Below, piece by piece: positions 51,029 to 59,011 of a DNA stretch of 64,000 nt. Source of the DNA: JAPLDA01 sp043787975 (GTDB taxonomy: Bacteria > Bacteroidota > Bacteroidia > AKYH767-A > 2013-40CM-41-45); assembly GCA_043787975.1 (NCBI GenBank), contig JAYVUK010000035.1, forward strand, positions 1 through 64,000, in the 5' to 3' direction. The position numbers were made by a program, and so were the translations under genes. The stretch's first letter is position 1. Every line of letters begins with the position of its first letter. The notes below the pieces were generated by a model. That model worked only from the letters and a program-made list of their open reading frames with translations. It was not told the DNA's origin and did no database searches.

Positions 51029-51841
51029 ATGGGAATTGGAAACTGGAAATTGGAAATTGGAGTGCGTGAGCGAGTCAGAAGGCTTTCGGGAATTATCATT
51101 CTCGCAATTGCCCTTTTCTCGTTTTCATTTTTATCGGTTGCAAGCGACTCTCAAAGTGATTTCAAAAAAGCAAATGAGCAATACCAGAAACAGGATTACG
51201 AGAATGCGATTAAAACATATGAATCACTGGTTAAAGATGGAAGCATTTCTTCAGAAGTATATTACAACCTTGGCAATACCTATTACAAAACAGGAAATGT
51301 TTCTCGCACACTCTTAAATTATGAACGGGCTCATAAACTTTCACCGGACGATGAAGACATTAATTTCAACCTGAAAATTGCTTCCCTCAAAGTAGTTGAC
51401 AAGATGGATGCTGTTCCTGAAATATTTTACAAGCGTTGGATCAAGGCCGCCGCACTTGATTTCACAACAGAAACATGGACGAAGTCTTTTCTTGCTTGTG
51501 TATGGTTGCTTTTTATTTTTCTTGCTATGTATGTTGTTGCGGCTTCTGCATCTCTTAAAAAATCGGGTTTTGTTTTTGCGATTATCTTTCTCGTTCTCAC
51601 CATGAGTATGTTTGCGTTGGCTCAAAAAAGTTATTCGATGATGTATGTTGATCAACAAGCAATCATTATGTCTTCAAGCGTCTATGTGAAGAGTTCTCCT
51701 GATGAAAAAGGAAGTGACCAGTTCATCTTACACGAAGGAACAAAAGTGGATGTACTCGATGAATTTGCCGACTGGAAAAAAATCAGGATTGCAAATGGCA
51801 GCATCGGCTGGCTAAAGCAGGGAACAATTGAAATTATTTAA
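51029..51841 (+). CDS. batE: BatE, TPR protein with membrane helices and SH3-like end
   Basis: The protein has 270 residues from the ATG at 51029. Bases 51035-51062 are an A(T/C)TGGAA heptad array that codes for the first residues (GIGNWKLEIG). An in-frame GTG at 51062 is a possible alternative start that would leave the array in the leader. A membrane/signal segment (about 19-37) is followed by two TPR-like pairs (YQKQDYENAIKTYESL, YYNLGNTYYKTGNVS) and two membrane helices (about 150-196). A final SH3b-like part follows (VYVKSSPDEKGSDQFILHEG, GSIGWLKQG). It is the last gene of the Bat operon. Confidence 0.88.
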   Translation: MGIGNWKLEIGVRERVRRLSGIIILAIALFSFSFLSVASDSQSDFKKANEQYQKQDYENAIKTYESLVKDGSISSEVYYNLGNTYYKTGNVSRTLLNYERAHKLSPDDEDINFNLKIASLKVVDKMDAVPEIFYKRWIKAAALDFTTETWTKSFLACVWLLFIFLAMYVVAASASLKKSGFVFAIIFLVLTMSMFALAQKSYSMMYVDQQAIIMSSSVYVKSSPDEKGSDQFILHEGTKVDVLDEFADWKKIRIANGSIGWLKQGTIEII

Positions 51842-51915
51842 TATGGAAGATTGAAAATTGCAACTTACAGATTGCAGAGCCTTGCTGATTTTCAATATTC
51901 AATTTGCAACATGCA

Positions 51916-52428
51916 ATGAAAAAAATCGGCCTACTTTCCGACACACACGGTTACCTTGATCCGAAAATTTTTGAATACTTTGAGAAGTGCGATGAAGTGT
52001 GGCATGCAGGGGATATTGGTGATATTGCGGTTTCTGATCAACTGCAACATTTCAAAACCTTAAAAGCAGTGTATGGAAATATTGACGGGCAGAATATTCG
52101 CAGCATTCATCCCGAGGATCAAATTTTCGATTGTGAAGAAGTAAAAATTTTCATCACGCACATCGGCGGTTATCCCGGAAATTATTTTCCTGAAGCGAGA
52201 AAAAAAATTGCTGAACACAAACCCGACCTGTTCATCTGCGGACATTCGCACATCCTGAAAGTAATGCGTGACACAACGTATAACCTGCTTCATATAAATC
52301 CAGGAGCTGCCGGCAAATCAGGATTTCATAAAATGAAAACCATTGTCCGCTTTGACATCAACAGCAAACGAATTGAAAATCTTGAAGTGATTGAATTAGG
52401 ATTGCGGGGAAGTATGGAAATACCATAG
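51916..52428 (+). CDS. YfcE/MJ0936-type metallophosphoesterase
   Basis: The protein has 170 residues from the ATG at 51916. Metal motifs of the family are visible: DTHG (D9, H11), HAGDIGD, YGNID and the final CGHSH. The family uses two metals to hydrolyse phosphodiesters. The natural substrate is uncertain for most members. The gene is short and complete, with no signal peptide. It follows batE by 75 bases, with a diffuse ATTTGCAAC/GAAAATTGCAAC repeat in the gap (51843-51915), and may be read through from the operon. Confidence 0.88.
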   Translation: MKKIGLLSDTHGYLDPKIFEYFEKCDEVWHAGDIGDIAVSDQLQHFKTLKAVYGNIDGQNIRSIHPEDQIFDCEEVKIFITHIGGYPGNYFPEARKKIAEHKPDLFICGHSHILKVMRDTTYNLLHINPGAAGKSGFHKMKTIVRFDINSKRIENLEVIELGLRGSMEIP

Positions 52429-52434
52429 CAAAAA

Positions 52435-52494
52435 ATAAGAACCAGAAAGTAAGAACCAAGAACCAAGAACCAAGAACCAAGAACTTTGAACTAA
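52435..52494. repeat. AAGAACC tandem array between convergent genes
   Basis: The 7-base unit AAGAACC is repeated about four times in perfect phase and less exactly at both ends, closing in TTTGAACT, a word that recurs at 39792, 39987 and 43063. It lies between the convergent phosphoesterase and DUF4293 genes. Confidence 0.6.
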
Positions 52495-52497
52495 AAA

Positions 52498-52929
52498 TTA
52501 TCGAAGCCTGTCAGCCGAACGAACCAACTGTTCATCTTTCCTGATGGCACGGATAGCAAGAAAAGTGAATACCAGCTGAATCAACGGAAAATAAGATCCA
52601 ATGCCATAATGAACGATTGAAGCAGGATCTGTTTTACCATGATCAGCAAAATAGAAAACAGTACCTGTGAAAATGCACATGAAGAGCATATTCAGATTAG
52701 ATAACCTGACCTGGAGATTTCTGTTTTTGTAAAGAAAAATTGTAATCAGGGCAAACAATCCGGATACACAATTGAGAATCAAATAAATTGTATTGGATGT
52801 AACCGTAAATTGTTGAAGCCCGGGTGTGGCACCAATGCTTGCTTCAATCGAATAGATGTTCACGAAAAACAATGCAGCAGAAAGCAACATCACAAGAAGT
52901 AAGTACACAGATTGAATTCTTTGAATCAT
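52498..52929 (-). CDS. DUF4293-family membrane protein
   Basis: The protein has 143 residues with four hydrophobic segments (about 5-24, 44-65, 76-95, 110-126). The start MIQRIQSVYLLLVMLLSAALF is the recognisable opening of this Bacteroidota-specific family. It is an inner-membrane protein of unknown function. It is divergent from rho, an arrangement common in the phylum. A -7 element lies at 52947-52954. Confidence 0.88.
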   Translation of the reverse strand: MIQRIQSVYLLLVMLLSAALFFVNIYSIEASIGATPGLQQFTVTSNTIYLILNCVSGLFALITIFLYKNRNLQVRLSNLNMLFMCIFTGTVFYFADHGKTDPASIVHYGIGSYFPLIQLVFTFLAIRAIRKDEQLVRSADRLR

Positions 52930-52946
52930 ATATTTTTTTTAGTGAC

Positions 52947-52954
52947 CAAAGATA
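52947..52954 (-). promoter_or_regulatory. -7 element (TATCTTTG) for the DUF4293 gene
   Basis: TATCTTTG on the minus strand lies 17 bases upstream of the ATG at 52929. No -33 TTG is found at the usual spacing. Confidence 0.4.
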
Positions 52955-53361
52955 CATGATTCATAAAATTCGTACGTAAAATAAAATGCAGGTATCTTCC
53001 TTCTGACAATTTTGAACCAAAAAATTTCCCGAAGAAACATAGACGATGCATTGAATCCCGATGACGTAGCTGACCCAAAGCCCGCCTGAATGCTGTAAAT
53101 CAAGGATTATTTTGTTCAAAAATATTTTTGCGAATACTTGCCCGATATTCAAAAATGATTTATCATTGTACTGAAATACTTAACCGTTCAGGATTTTTTA
53201 ATCATCCTTCTAAGTATTCCTCCACTCACTTCAACTTTCTTTCACATATTCTTATTCCGAATAGTATCTTCTTCTTAAACAATATGCCTGCAACACGGCA
53301 TTTGATTTAACCAACTAAAACCTCCCACAAACTTCATTCGTTTTTACAAATTTATTTTTTG
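52955..53361 (+). other. leader/promoter region of rho, no gene
   Basis: About 400 bases between the divergent DUF4293 and rho genes. Only short frames are present, the longest being a Ser/Phe/His-rich frame near 53155-53310 that I do not call. No TAnnTTTG with a good partner is seen. The length suggests a long rho leader, as would be needed for autoregulation, but this is not shown. Confidence 0.4.
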
Positions 53362-55071
53362 ATGTACGACATAATCGAATTAAATGACAAGCTCATTAAT
53401 GAGCTGAAAGAAATTGCCCGCCAGATGAACATTCCCAATTACGATGAACTTCGTAAACAGGAATTGGTTTACAAAATTCTTGACCAACAGGCACTGAATC
53501 CTGCTGCTTCTGATGCCATTAAAGCAACACTTGCCGGCAGCAAAGCTTTTGCTTCTTCTGAAAAAGTGGAAGTAGTAAAAGAAAATAAACCGGAACGAGA
53601 ACCTAAAGCTGAAAAACAACCGAGACAGGAAAAACCAATCATGGCCCCAGCATCGCCTGTCGAAAAGCCAGGAGTTAAAAGAAGAAGAGTAGTCCCGGTT
53701 AAAGGTGATGAAAACAGCAGCTCAGAAAAAACAGCTCCTCCTGTTCTTCAACCAAGTGTAAAATTTCCTCCTAAAATTGTGATCCCTGAGACTCCATTAG
53801 CAGAGCCTGTTTCAAAGCCAATGCAGGATGAACAGAAAACAGATTTTGCACGGCCTGACCAGCGTCCTCCTGCTGTAACACGAACGGTAAGACCGGAACT
53901 TCAAAGAACTGAAACTCCAAGAATGGAAACACCAATAGTTGAACCCGCTTACGATCTCGACAGCGTGATCATCAGCGAAGGCGTGTTGGAAATTATGCCG
54001 GATGGATTCGGATTCCTCCGCTCCTCCGATTTCAATTACCTCACCAGCCCTGACGATGTATATGTGTCGCAGTCGCAGATTAAATTATTCGGGTTAAAAA
54101 CAGGTGACACCGTGCGAGGCACGGTTCGTCCGCCTCGTGAAGGAGAAAAATTTTTTCCACTTATTAAAGTGGATTTGATTAACGGGCAACTGCCTGATGT
54201 TGTGCGTGACCGTATTCATTTCGATTACCTCACTCCCCTTTTTCCGCACGAAAAATTAAATCTTTCCGGTGATAAATCAAATACATCCACCCGCGTGATG
54301 GATATGTTTACTCCGATCGGAAAAGGACAGCGCGGATTAATTGTAGCGCAACCAAAAACCGGTAAAACAATTTTGCTGAAAGATGTTGCCAACGCCATTG
54401 CAGCCAATCACCCGGAAGTATACCTCATCATCCTCCTCATTGATGAACGCCCTGAAGAAGTAACCGACATGGCGCGAAGTGTCAATGCAGAAGTTGTTGC
54501 TTCCACGTTTGATGAGCCTGCTGAGCGTCATGTAAAAATTGCCAACATCGTTCTTGAAAAAGCGAAACGCATGGTTGAATGCGGTCACGATGTAGTCATT
54601 CTCCTCGACTCCATTACCCGCCTCGCACGTGCTTACAACACCGTAGCTCCTGCAAGCGGAAAAGTTTTATCGGGCGGTGTGGAAGCAAATGCATTGCATA
54701 AGCCAAAACGATTTTTCGGAGCAGCGCGTAAAATTGAAGGAGGCGGCTCGCTTACCATCATTGCCACTGCGTTAATTGATACCGGCTCACGCATGGATGA
54801 AGTGATCTTCGAAGAATTTAAAGGAACAGGTAACATGGAATTGCAACTCGACCGCAAACTTTCTAACAAACGCGTATTCCCTGCTATTGACCTCGTTGCA
54901 TCCAGCACACGAAGAGAAGACTTGTTACAGGATAAAGAAATGCTTCAGAAAATGTGGGTACTCCGCAATCACCTGGCAGACATGAACCCGATGGAAGCCA
55001 TGGAATTTTTATTACAACAAATGCGCGGTACAAAATCGAATGAAGAGTTTTTAATTTCGATGAACGGGTAA
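53362..55071 (+). CDS. rho: transcription termination factor Rho with a long disordered insert
   Basis: The protein has 569 residues from the ATG at 53362. Residues 1-60 are the N-terminal helical domain (LINELKEIARQMNIPNYDEL). About 62-203 is a Lys/Glu/Pro-rich, low-complexity linker absent from Escherichia coli Rho. The RNA-binding cold-shock-like domain is at about 205-275 (GVLEIMPDGFGFLRS). The ATPase has Walker A PKTGKT at 331-336 and Walker B VVILLDSITR at 411-420. Rho is a hexameric helicase that releases transcripts. The insert is usual in Bacteroidota. In Bacteroides thetaiotaomicron Rho such a region has been linked to condensate formation, and whether this one behaves alike is unknown. 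Confidence 0.95.
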   Translation: MYDIIELNDKLINELKEIARQMNIPNYDELRKQELVYKILDQQALNPAASDAIKATLAGSKAFASSEKVEVVKENKPEREPKAEKQPRQEKPIMAPASPVEKPGVKRRRVVPVKGDENSSSEKTAPPVLQPSVKFPPKIVIPETPLAEPVSKPMQDEQKTDFARPDQRPPAVTRTVRPELQRTETPRMETPIVEPAYDLDSVIISEGVLEIMPDGFGFLRSSDFNYLTSPDDVYVSQSQIKLFGLKTGDTVRGTVRPPREGEKFFPLIKVDLINGQLPDVVRDRIHFDYLTPLFPHEKLNLSGDKSNTSTRVMDMFTPIGKGQRGLIVAQPKTGKTILLKDVANAIAANHPEVYLIILLIDERPEEVTDMARSVNAEVVASTFDEPAERHVKIANIVLEKAKRMVECGHDVVILLDSITRLARAYNTVAPASGKVLSGGVEANALHKPKRFFGAARKIEGGGSLTIIATALIDTGSRMDEVIFEEFKGTGNMELQLDRKLSNKRVFPAIDLVASSTRREDLLQDKEMLQKMWVLRNHLADMNPMEAMEFLLQQMRGTKSNEEFLISMNG

Positions 55072-55368
55072 ACAGTTTACAGTTTCCGGTTTACCGTTTA
55101 AAGTTTGTACTTAATTTTTAGCTGTCATCCTGAACTAACTTTAGTATCTCTTCCTTCTGAATTTTCGAAGCCATTTCGCAATTCGTATCTTAATAAGGAT
55201 TCGTATTCGCATCTATATTCTTCCTTCCCGCAGGCGGCTGAGTTTGTCGAAGCCCGCTGCGCTTCAATCGGGTTTAGATAATGAAGCCGGTGCTAGTCAA
55301 TGAACAGTTGAACATTGGCGACAGTTCATAGTTGCATTAACTTTTATTGAGTTGACTTTATAGTTCTT
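55072..55368. other. intergenic stretch made of dispersed repeats
   Basis: It contains AACAGTTTACAGTTTCCGGT-type wording (55071-55110, a GTAAACTGTAAAC family also at 36317-36349) and a TTCGTATT array (55178-55213). No gene is visible. Confidence 0.5.
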
Positions 55369-55411
55369 AAAAAAAAGAGAGGCTGTTTCAATTTCGTGAA
55401 ACAGCCTCTCT
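55369..55411 (-). terminator. terminator after the Kelch/T9SS gene
   Basis: AGAGAGGCTGTTTCA (55376-55390) pairs with TGAAACAGCCTCTCT (55397-55411). On the minus strand a run of eight T follows, so it ends the Kelch gene at 55435. On the plus strand the T run is poorer, so its use by rho is less likely. Confidence 0.85.
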
Positions 55412-55434
55412 TCTTAAAATCGTATTTAATTTTT

Positions 55435-57903
55435 TTATTCTTTCACGATACGCAAACGTTGCATATCATCACCCTGCTCTGCCACCACAAAATAAATTCC
55501 TTTTGCAAGATGACTTCCTATCTGTGTGTTTTCATTTACATCATGATCCGTTTCAACAACATTTCCCAGCATGTCATATACAGAAACATTCATTGCATCA
55601 GAAGATGAGTTAAATATTTCCAGGGAAAATGTTCCGCTGAAAGGATTCGGATAAGAAGAAATATAAAATGAAGAAGTAAGATCATCATCATAAGCCGTCG
55701 AAGACAAGCGCGGATAATACAAACTACATGGTCCAAGGCAATCACCCGGGTGGTTCGCAATGTGAGCAGGTACAGCACTCGGTGCAATACACAAGGTTTG
55801 CGGGTTACCAGGATTTCCGGGAGGAACATGGCAGAGAATTACTTTCTGTCCGTGCTGTCCGCACTCAACATTCGCATTATTAACGATGGTGCAAGCAGGC
55901 ACATCCGATGGGCAACCACTTGCATCAAAAGCAGTAACACAATACGTTCCGGGTTGAGTTACCTGTATGGATGCAGTTGTCTGACCTCCGGGTGACCATA
56001 CATACGAAACTGCATTTGTCGCAGTTCCTGTTAACGTAATCGATCCTCCGTTAAATAAAATACTTCCGCAACCTCCACCGGTAAGTATACTGGCAACAGG
56101 TCCTCCACCGAGCGCAATGGTAGCTGTCTGGCTCATGCTTGTACAACCGGTTCCAAGATCAGCAACCTGCACTTGGTAAACGCCCGGAGAGTTTGCAAAA
56201 TAACTTGGGCTGCTTCCACTCTGCACAATCACTCCATCGTGATACCATACATAATTATAATCACCTGAATTTGCATTCAGGGTAATTCCGGAAGCATTAC
56301 AAATGGTAATGATTCCTGTGGTATCAAGTATGGCAGGAGGAGGAGGATTTATGGTTACAACAACTACATCTGTAGCAGTAGCACCTGTCGTATCTGTAAC
56401 TGTTACAGAATAAGTTGTTGTTAAAGAGGGGCACACAGTGAAAGGTCCCGCCCCACTGCCAATGTTTGGTGTCCATGAATAATTATAGGGAGGAGCTCCG
56501 TTTGTCGCAGTTGCAGAAATAGTTGCGCAACTTCCTTCACAAACAGAAGAATCAGCAGAAGCAGTAATCGTAACTGGTATGGTTGTGAGGCAAGGAGTGC
56601 CACAACTCGGGTCAATGGTATATCTCCAAAGATCATTAAATGTGTTACCATTATATCCACCATAAACATAGAGATGCCCGTTATTATCTTTCCACGCCAT
56701 TGAACCTCCTTTTGCTCCCGGTTTATTGGTGGCATTGGGAACATTAATGGTACCCCAGTTTGAGAGTTGATCGGAAGTATTATCACCACTAATCCATGTC
56801 CACTTATTTGTTTCAATACAATATTCCCATAAGTCATTCCAGGAAGGAGAGACGGAACCTGTTCTTGCTCCACCAAACATCCAGAGGTTTCCATTCACAA
56901 CCCAGGAAGCACGATTTTCAATGCGCGCGCCAGGCATATTCGTCGCGGCGGTAATACACTTGGTACCATAAATCCCTGCTGCATTATTTGTACTTACACC
57001 ACTCACCCATGTCCAGTTATTTGTAGTTGGGTTAAATCGCCACATATCATTGAGAGAATTCGTAAAATCTCCACCGCCAAATAACCAAAAGTTTCCGTCA
57101 GTATCCGTCCAACGACACCAGGCCATGCGGGCTCCGGGAGTATTTGCTGCGGCTTCAACACCCTGAGTACCATAAACAGCAAGTTGATTTGGAAGATTAC
57201 TTCCCTTCATCCATGTCCATGTGTTTGTCGCAATGTTATATCGCCACAAATCATTCAACAGCGTTGTATTACCGGAAAAGATTCCTCCGAATAACCAAAG
57301 ATCATTGGTATTACTTGTCCAAGTGGCGCATGTTTCAAGCCTTGTGCTAGGTTTATTCGCAATGTTTGGCACTCCGATGGTACCATAAATTCCTGCCGTA
57401 GTTGTTGTTTGATCACCTTTCATCCAGGTCCATTCATTTGTTGAAATGTCATACTTCCAAAGATCGTTTCGATCCCCGCCTCCAAACAACCACAGGTTGT
57501 TCTGCGCATCCGTCCAGGTCGAAGCCGTTCTATCACGGTAAGGAGGATGGTTAGCCGGGGCGGGAACCCCTTGTAATCCATACGTTCCGGGATCAAATGT
57601 TGTGTTAGGTCCTTTCATCCAGGTCCATTGATTTATAAGCGGATCGTATTTCCACAAGGCGCAATAACCACTCGCAGGGAACAGCCAATAATTTCCATTC
57701 AAATCCGTCCATTCGCAACCTTCATACGTTGCAGGAGGCATGTTGGTAGGACTGGTAACTCCCTGTACTCCAAAGCTACCGGCATTTAAAGAAATATTAC
57801 TTCCATGTATCCACATCCATTGCCCCGGAGGCTGCGCATCGACACTGCTAAAAACCAAGATTGAAAAAATTATGCTGAGAAATATTTTTGTGCTTTTTTT
57901 CAT
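55435..57903 (-). CDS. Kelch-like T9SS-sorted protein
   Basis: The protein has 822 residues. A signal peptide (ending VDAQP) precedes six Kelch-like repeats of about 65 residues, each with W(T/M)W and, except in the first, L(W/Y)(L/M/V)(F/Y)GG followed by DLW(K/R)Y-like ends (QWTWMKGPNTTFDPGTYG ... NKWTWISGDNTS). They would form a six-bladed propeller. A PKD/Ig-like region follows (ITASADSSVCEGSCATISATA; VVVTINPPPP), then a type A sorting domain (SSYPNPFSGTFSLEI, AKGIYFVVAEQ). It is probably secreted or surface bound. It lies 22 bases downstream of the WG-repeat gene on the same strand, so the two form a small operon. Confidence 0.88.
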   Translation of the reverse strand: MKKSTKIFLSIIFSILVFSSVDAQPPGQWMWIHGSNISLNAGSFGVQGVTSPTNMPPATYEGCEWTDLNGNYWLFPASGYCALWKYDPLINQWTWMKGPNTTFDPGTYGLQGVPAPANHPPYRDRTASTWTDAQNNLWLFGGGDRNDLWKYDISTNEWTWMKGDQTTTTAGIYGTIGVPNIANKPSTRLETCATWTSNTNDLWLFGGIFSGNTTLLNDLWRYNIATNTWTWMKGSNLPNQLAVYGTQGVEAAANTPGARMAWCRWTDTDGNFWLFGGGDFTNSLNDMWRFNPTTNNWTWVSGVSTNNAAGIYGTKCITAATNMPGARIENRASWVVNGNLWMFGGARTGSVSPSWNDLWEYCIETNKWTWISGDNTSDQLSNWGTINVPNATNKPGAKGGSMAWKDNNGHLYVYGGYNGNTFNDLWRYTIDPSCGTPCLTTIPVTITASADSSVCEGSCATISATATNGAPPYNYSWTPNIGSGAGPFTVCPSLTTTYSVTVTDTTGATATDVVVVTINPPPPAILDTTGIITICNASGITLNANSGDYNYVWYHDGVIVQSGSSPSYFANSPGVYQVQVADLGTGCTSMSQTATIALGGGPVASILTGGGCGSILFNGGSITLTGTATNAVSYVWSPGGQTTASIQVTQPGTYCVTAFDASGCPSDVPACTIVNNANVECGQHGQKVILCHVPPGNPGNPQTLCIAPSAVPAHIANHPGDCLGPCSLYYPRLSSTAYDDDLTSSFYISSYPNPFSGTFSLEIFNSSSDAMNVSVYDMLGNVVETDHDVNENTQIGSHLAKGIYFVVAEQGDDMQRLRIVKE

Positions 57904-57925
57904 GACAATATGTTTTAAAATATTA

Positions 57926-58633
57926 TTATTGATTTCTATTTATCTTTCGTTCTGCGCGCTCTTCTGCTTCTTCGTCTTTCAGCTCACGCAGCTTTTTCCC
58001 GCTCGTATTGATCACATAAAATTTACTTCCGATTTTTACAATCGCTTCCCCATTCACAAAACTATAAGCCTGCAAATAGCTTGGAGGAAGAATAAATTTC
58101 CCTTGCGCATTTATATATCCCCACTTTCCTTTTTCAGTCAGCACAGGAGCAAGTCCATCACCAAAGTCATTGGCATTGGAATATTGCAAAGCAATTACAG
58201 GATTTCCGTTTATGTCAATGAATCCAAATTTGTTTTCCTTTTGTACCCGTGCTAATCCATGGATGAAATCTCCGGCCACATCATACACAAAAGGAATTGC
58301 TGTTTCTCCATTCATGCGGATGAAACCATTTTTATTTTCTTTCATCACATGCGCAAGACCATTGGAGAATACAGAAGCGTCATCATAGATAAAAGGAATA
58401 ATCACTTCGCCTGCGCTATTGATGTATCCGCGCTTCGGGCCATCAAGCACAATGGCATAATTACCAAACATCTCACTACCTGCTGTGTAATGAGCCGGCA
58501 CAACAATTTCTCCTGTTGAATTTTTATAACCTACTTTTCCATTTTCATAAAAGCGCGAAACAGTTTGCGCTTCGCAATAGGAAGTGAATACAAAGAAGTA
58601 CATACAAATGCGGAAGTAATTTATTTTTTTCAT
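57926..58633 (-). CDS. exported WG-repeat protein
   Basis: The protein has 235 residues. A signal peptide (about 1-22, ending YCEAQT) precedes five or six WG-like repeats of 30-35 residues (KVGYKNSTGEIVVP; KRGYINSAGEVIIPFIYDD; KFGFIDINGNPVIALQY). WG repeats build small beta-rich solenoids of unknown binding role. The end is strongly charged (ELKDEEAEERAERKINRNQ). No sorting domain is present, so it is probably periplasmic. It is the first gene of a two-gene operon with the Kelch/T9SS protein. Confidence 0.85.
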   Translation of the reverse strand: MKKINYFRICMYFFVFTSYCEAQTVSRFYENGKVGYKNSTGEIVVPAHYTAGSEMFGNYAIVLDGPKRGYINSAGEVIIPFIYDDASVFSNGLAHVMKENKNGFIRMNGETAIPFVYDVAGDFIHGLARVQKENKFGFIDINGNPVIALQYSNANDFGDGLAPVLTEKGKWGYINAQGKFILPPSYLQAYSFVNGEAIVKIGSKFYVINTSGKKLRELKDEEAEERAERKINRNQ

Positions 58634-58968
58634 GTTAGCGAGATTAAAGGTTCATACTTATTACTCTATATTGAGGATTAGGATTATACAAGTGTATAGA
58701 AATATGTTGAACCATCAAACCAAAATGGTGAAAATCAGGAAACACTTTACGCCAACAACTCAAAAAAATGGGTGAAACCCAGGAAAGAGAGAATTTTTCC
58801 TCGTTGGAATTGGCGGATCCATAGCTTGTTTGGTGCTCATCACATGTTCTTCCATCATTTTGTTTCCCATTCAAAAAAAAGAAAAAAACTATCAACTGAC
58901 AGATTTTCACATGTCATCCGCTGGCTTAATGATTGTCAACCGCATTTCCCCATCTTCTTAATTAAAAG
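58634..58968. other. intergenic region between the WG-repeat and secA genes
   Basis: About 335 bases between the divergent genes. I see no reading frame supported by codon pattern, no RNA gene and no strong hairpin. The secA -7 element follows at 58969-58976. Confidence 0.5.
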
Positions 58969-58976
58969 TACATTTG
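58969..58976 (+). promoter_or_regulatory. -7 element (TACATTTG) for secA
   Basis: TACATTTG matches TAnnTTTG and leaves a leader of about 30 bases to the ATG at 59012. The -33 region has TTT where TTG is expected. Confidence 0.4.
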
Positions 58977-59011
58977 CTTTCCAAAAAACTCATTTTTTAT
59001 TGTAATAAATC

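Noticed and set aside
42994..53000. CRISPR-like appearance of tandem arrays (42994-43053, 52435-52494)
   Set aside because: The units are only 7-10 bases long with no unique spacers, and no cas genes are present.
53155..53310. Ser/Phe/His-rich frame in the rho leader
   Set aside because: Short, unlike real proteins of this genome in composition, and lacking a plausible start region. More likely leader RNA.
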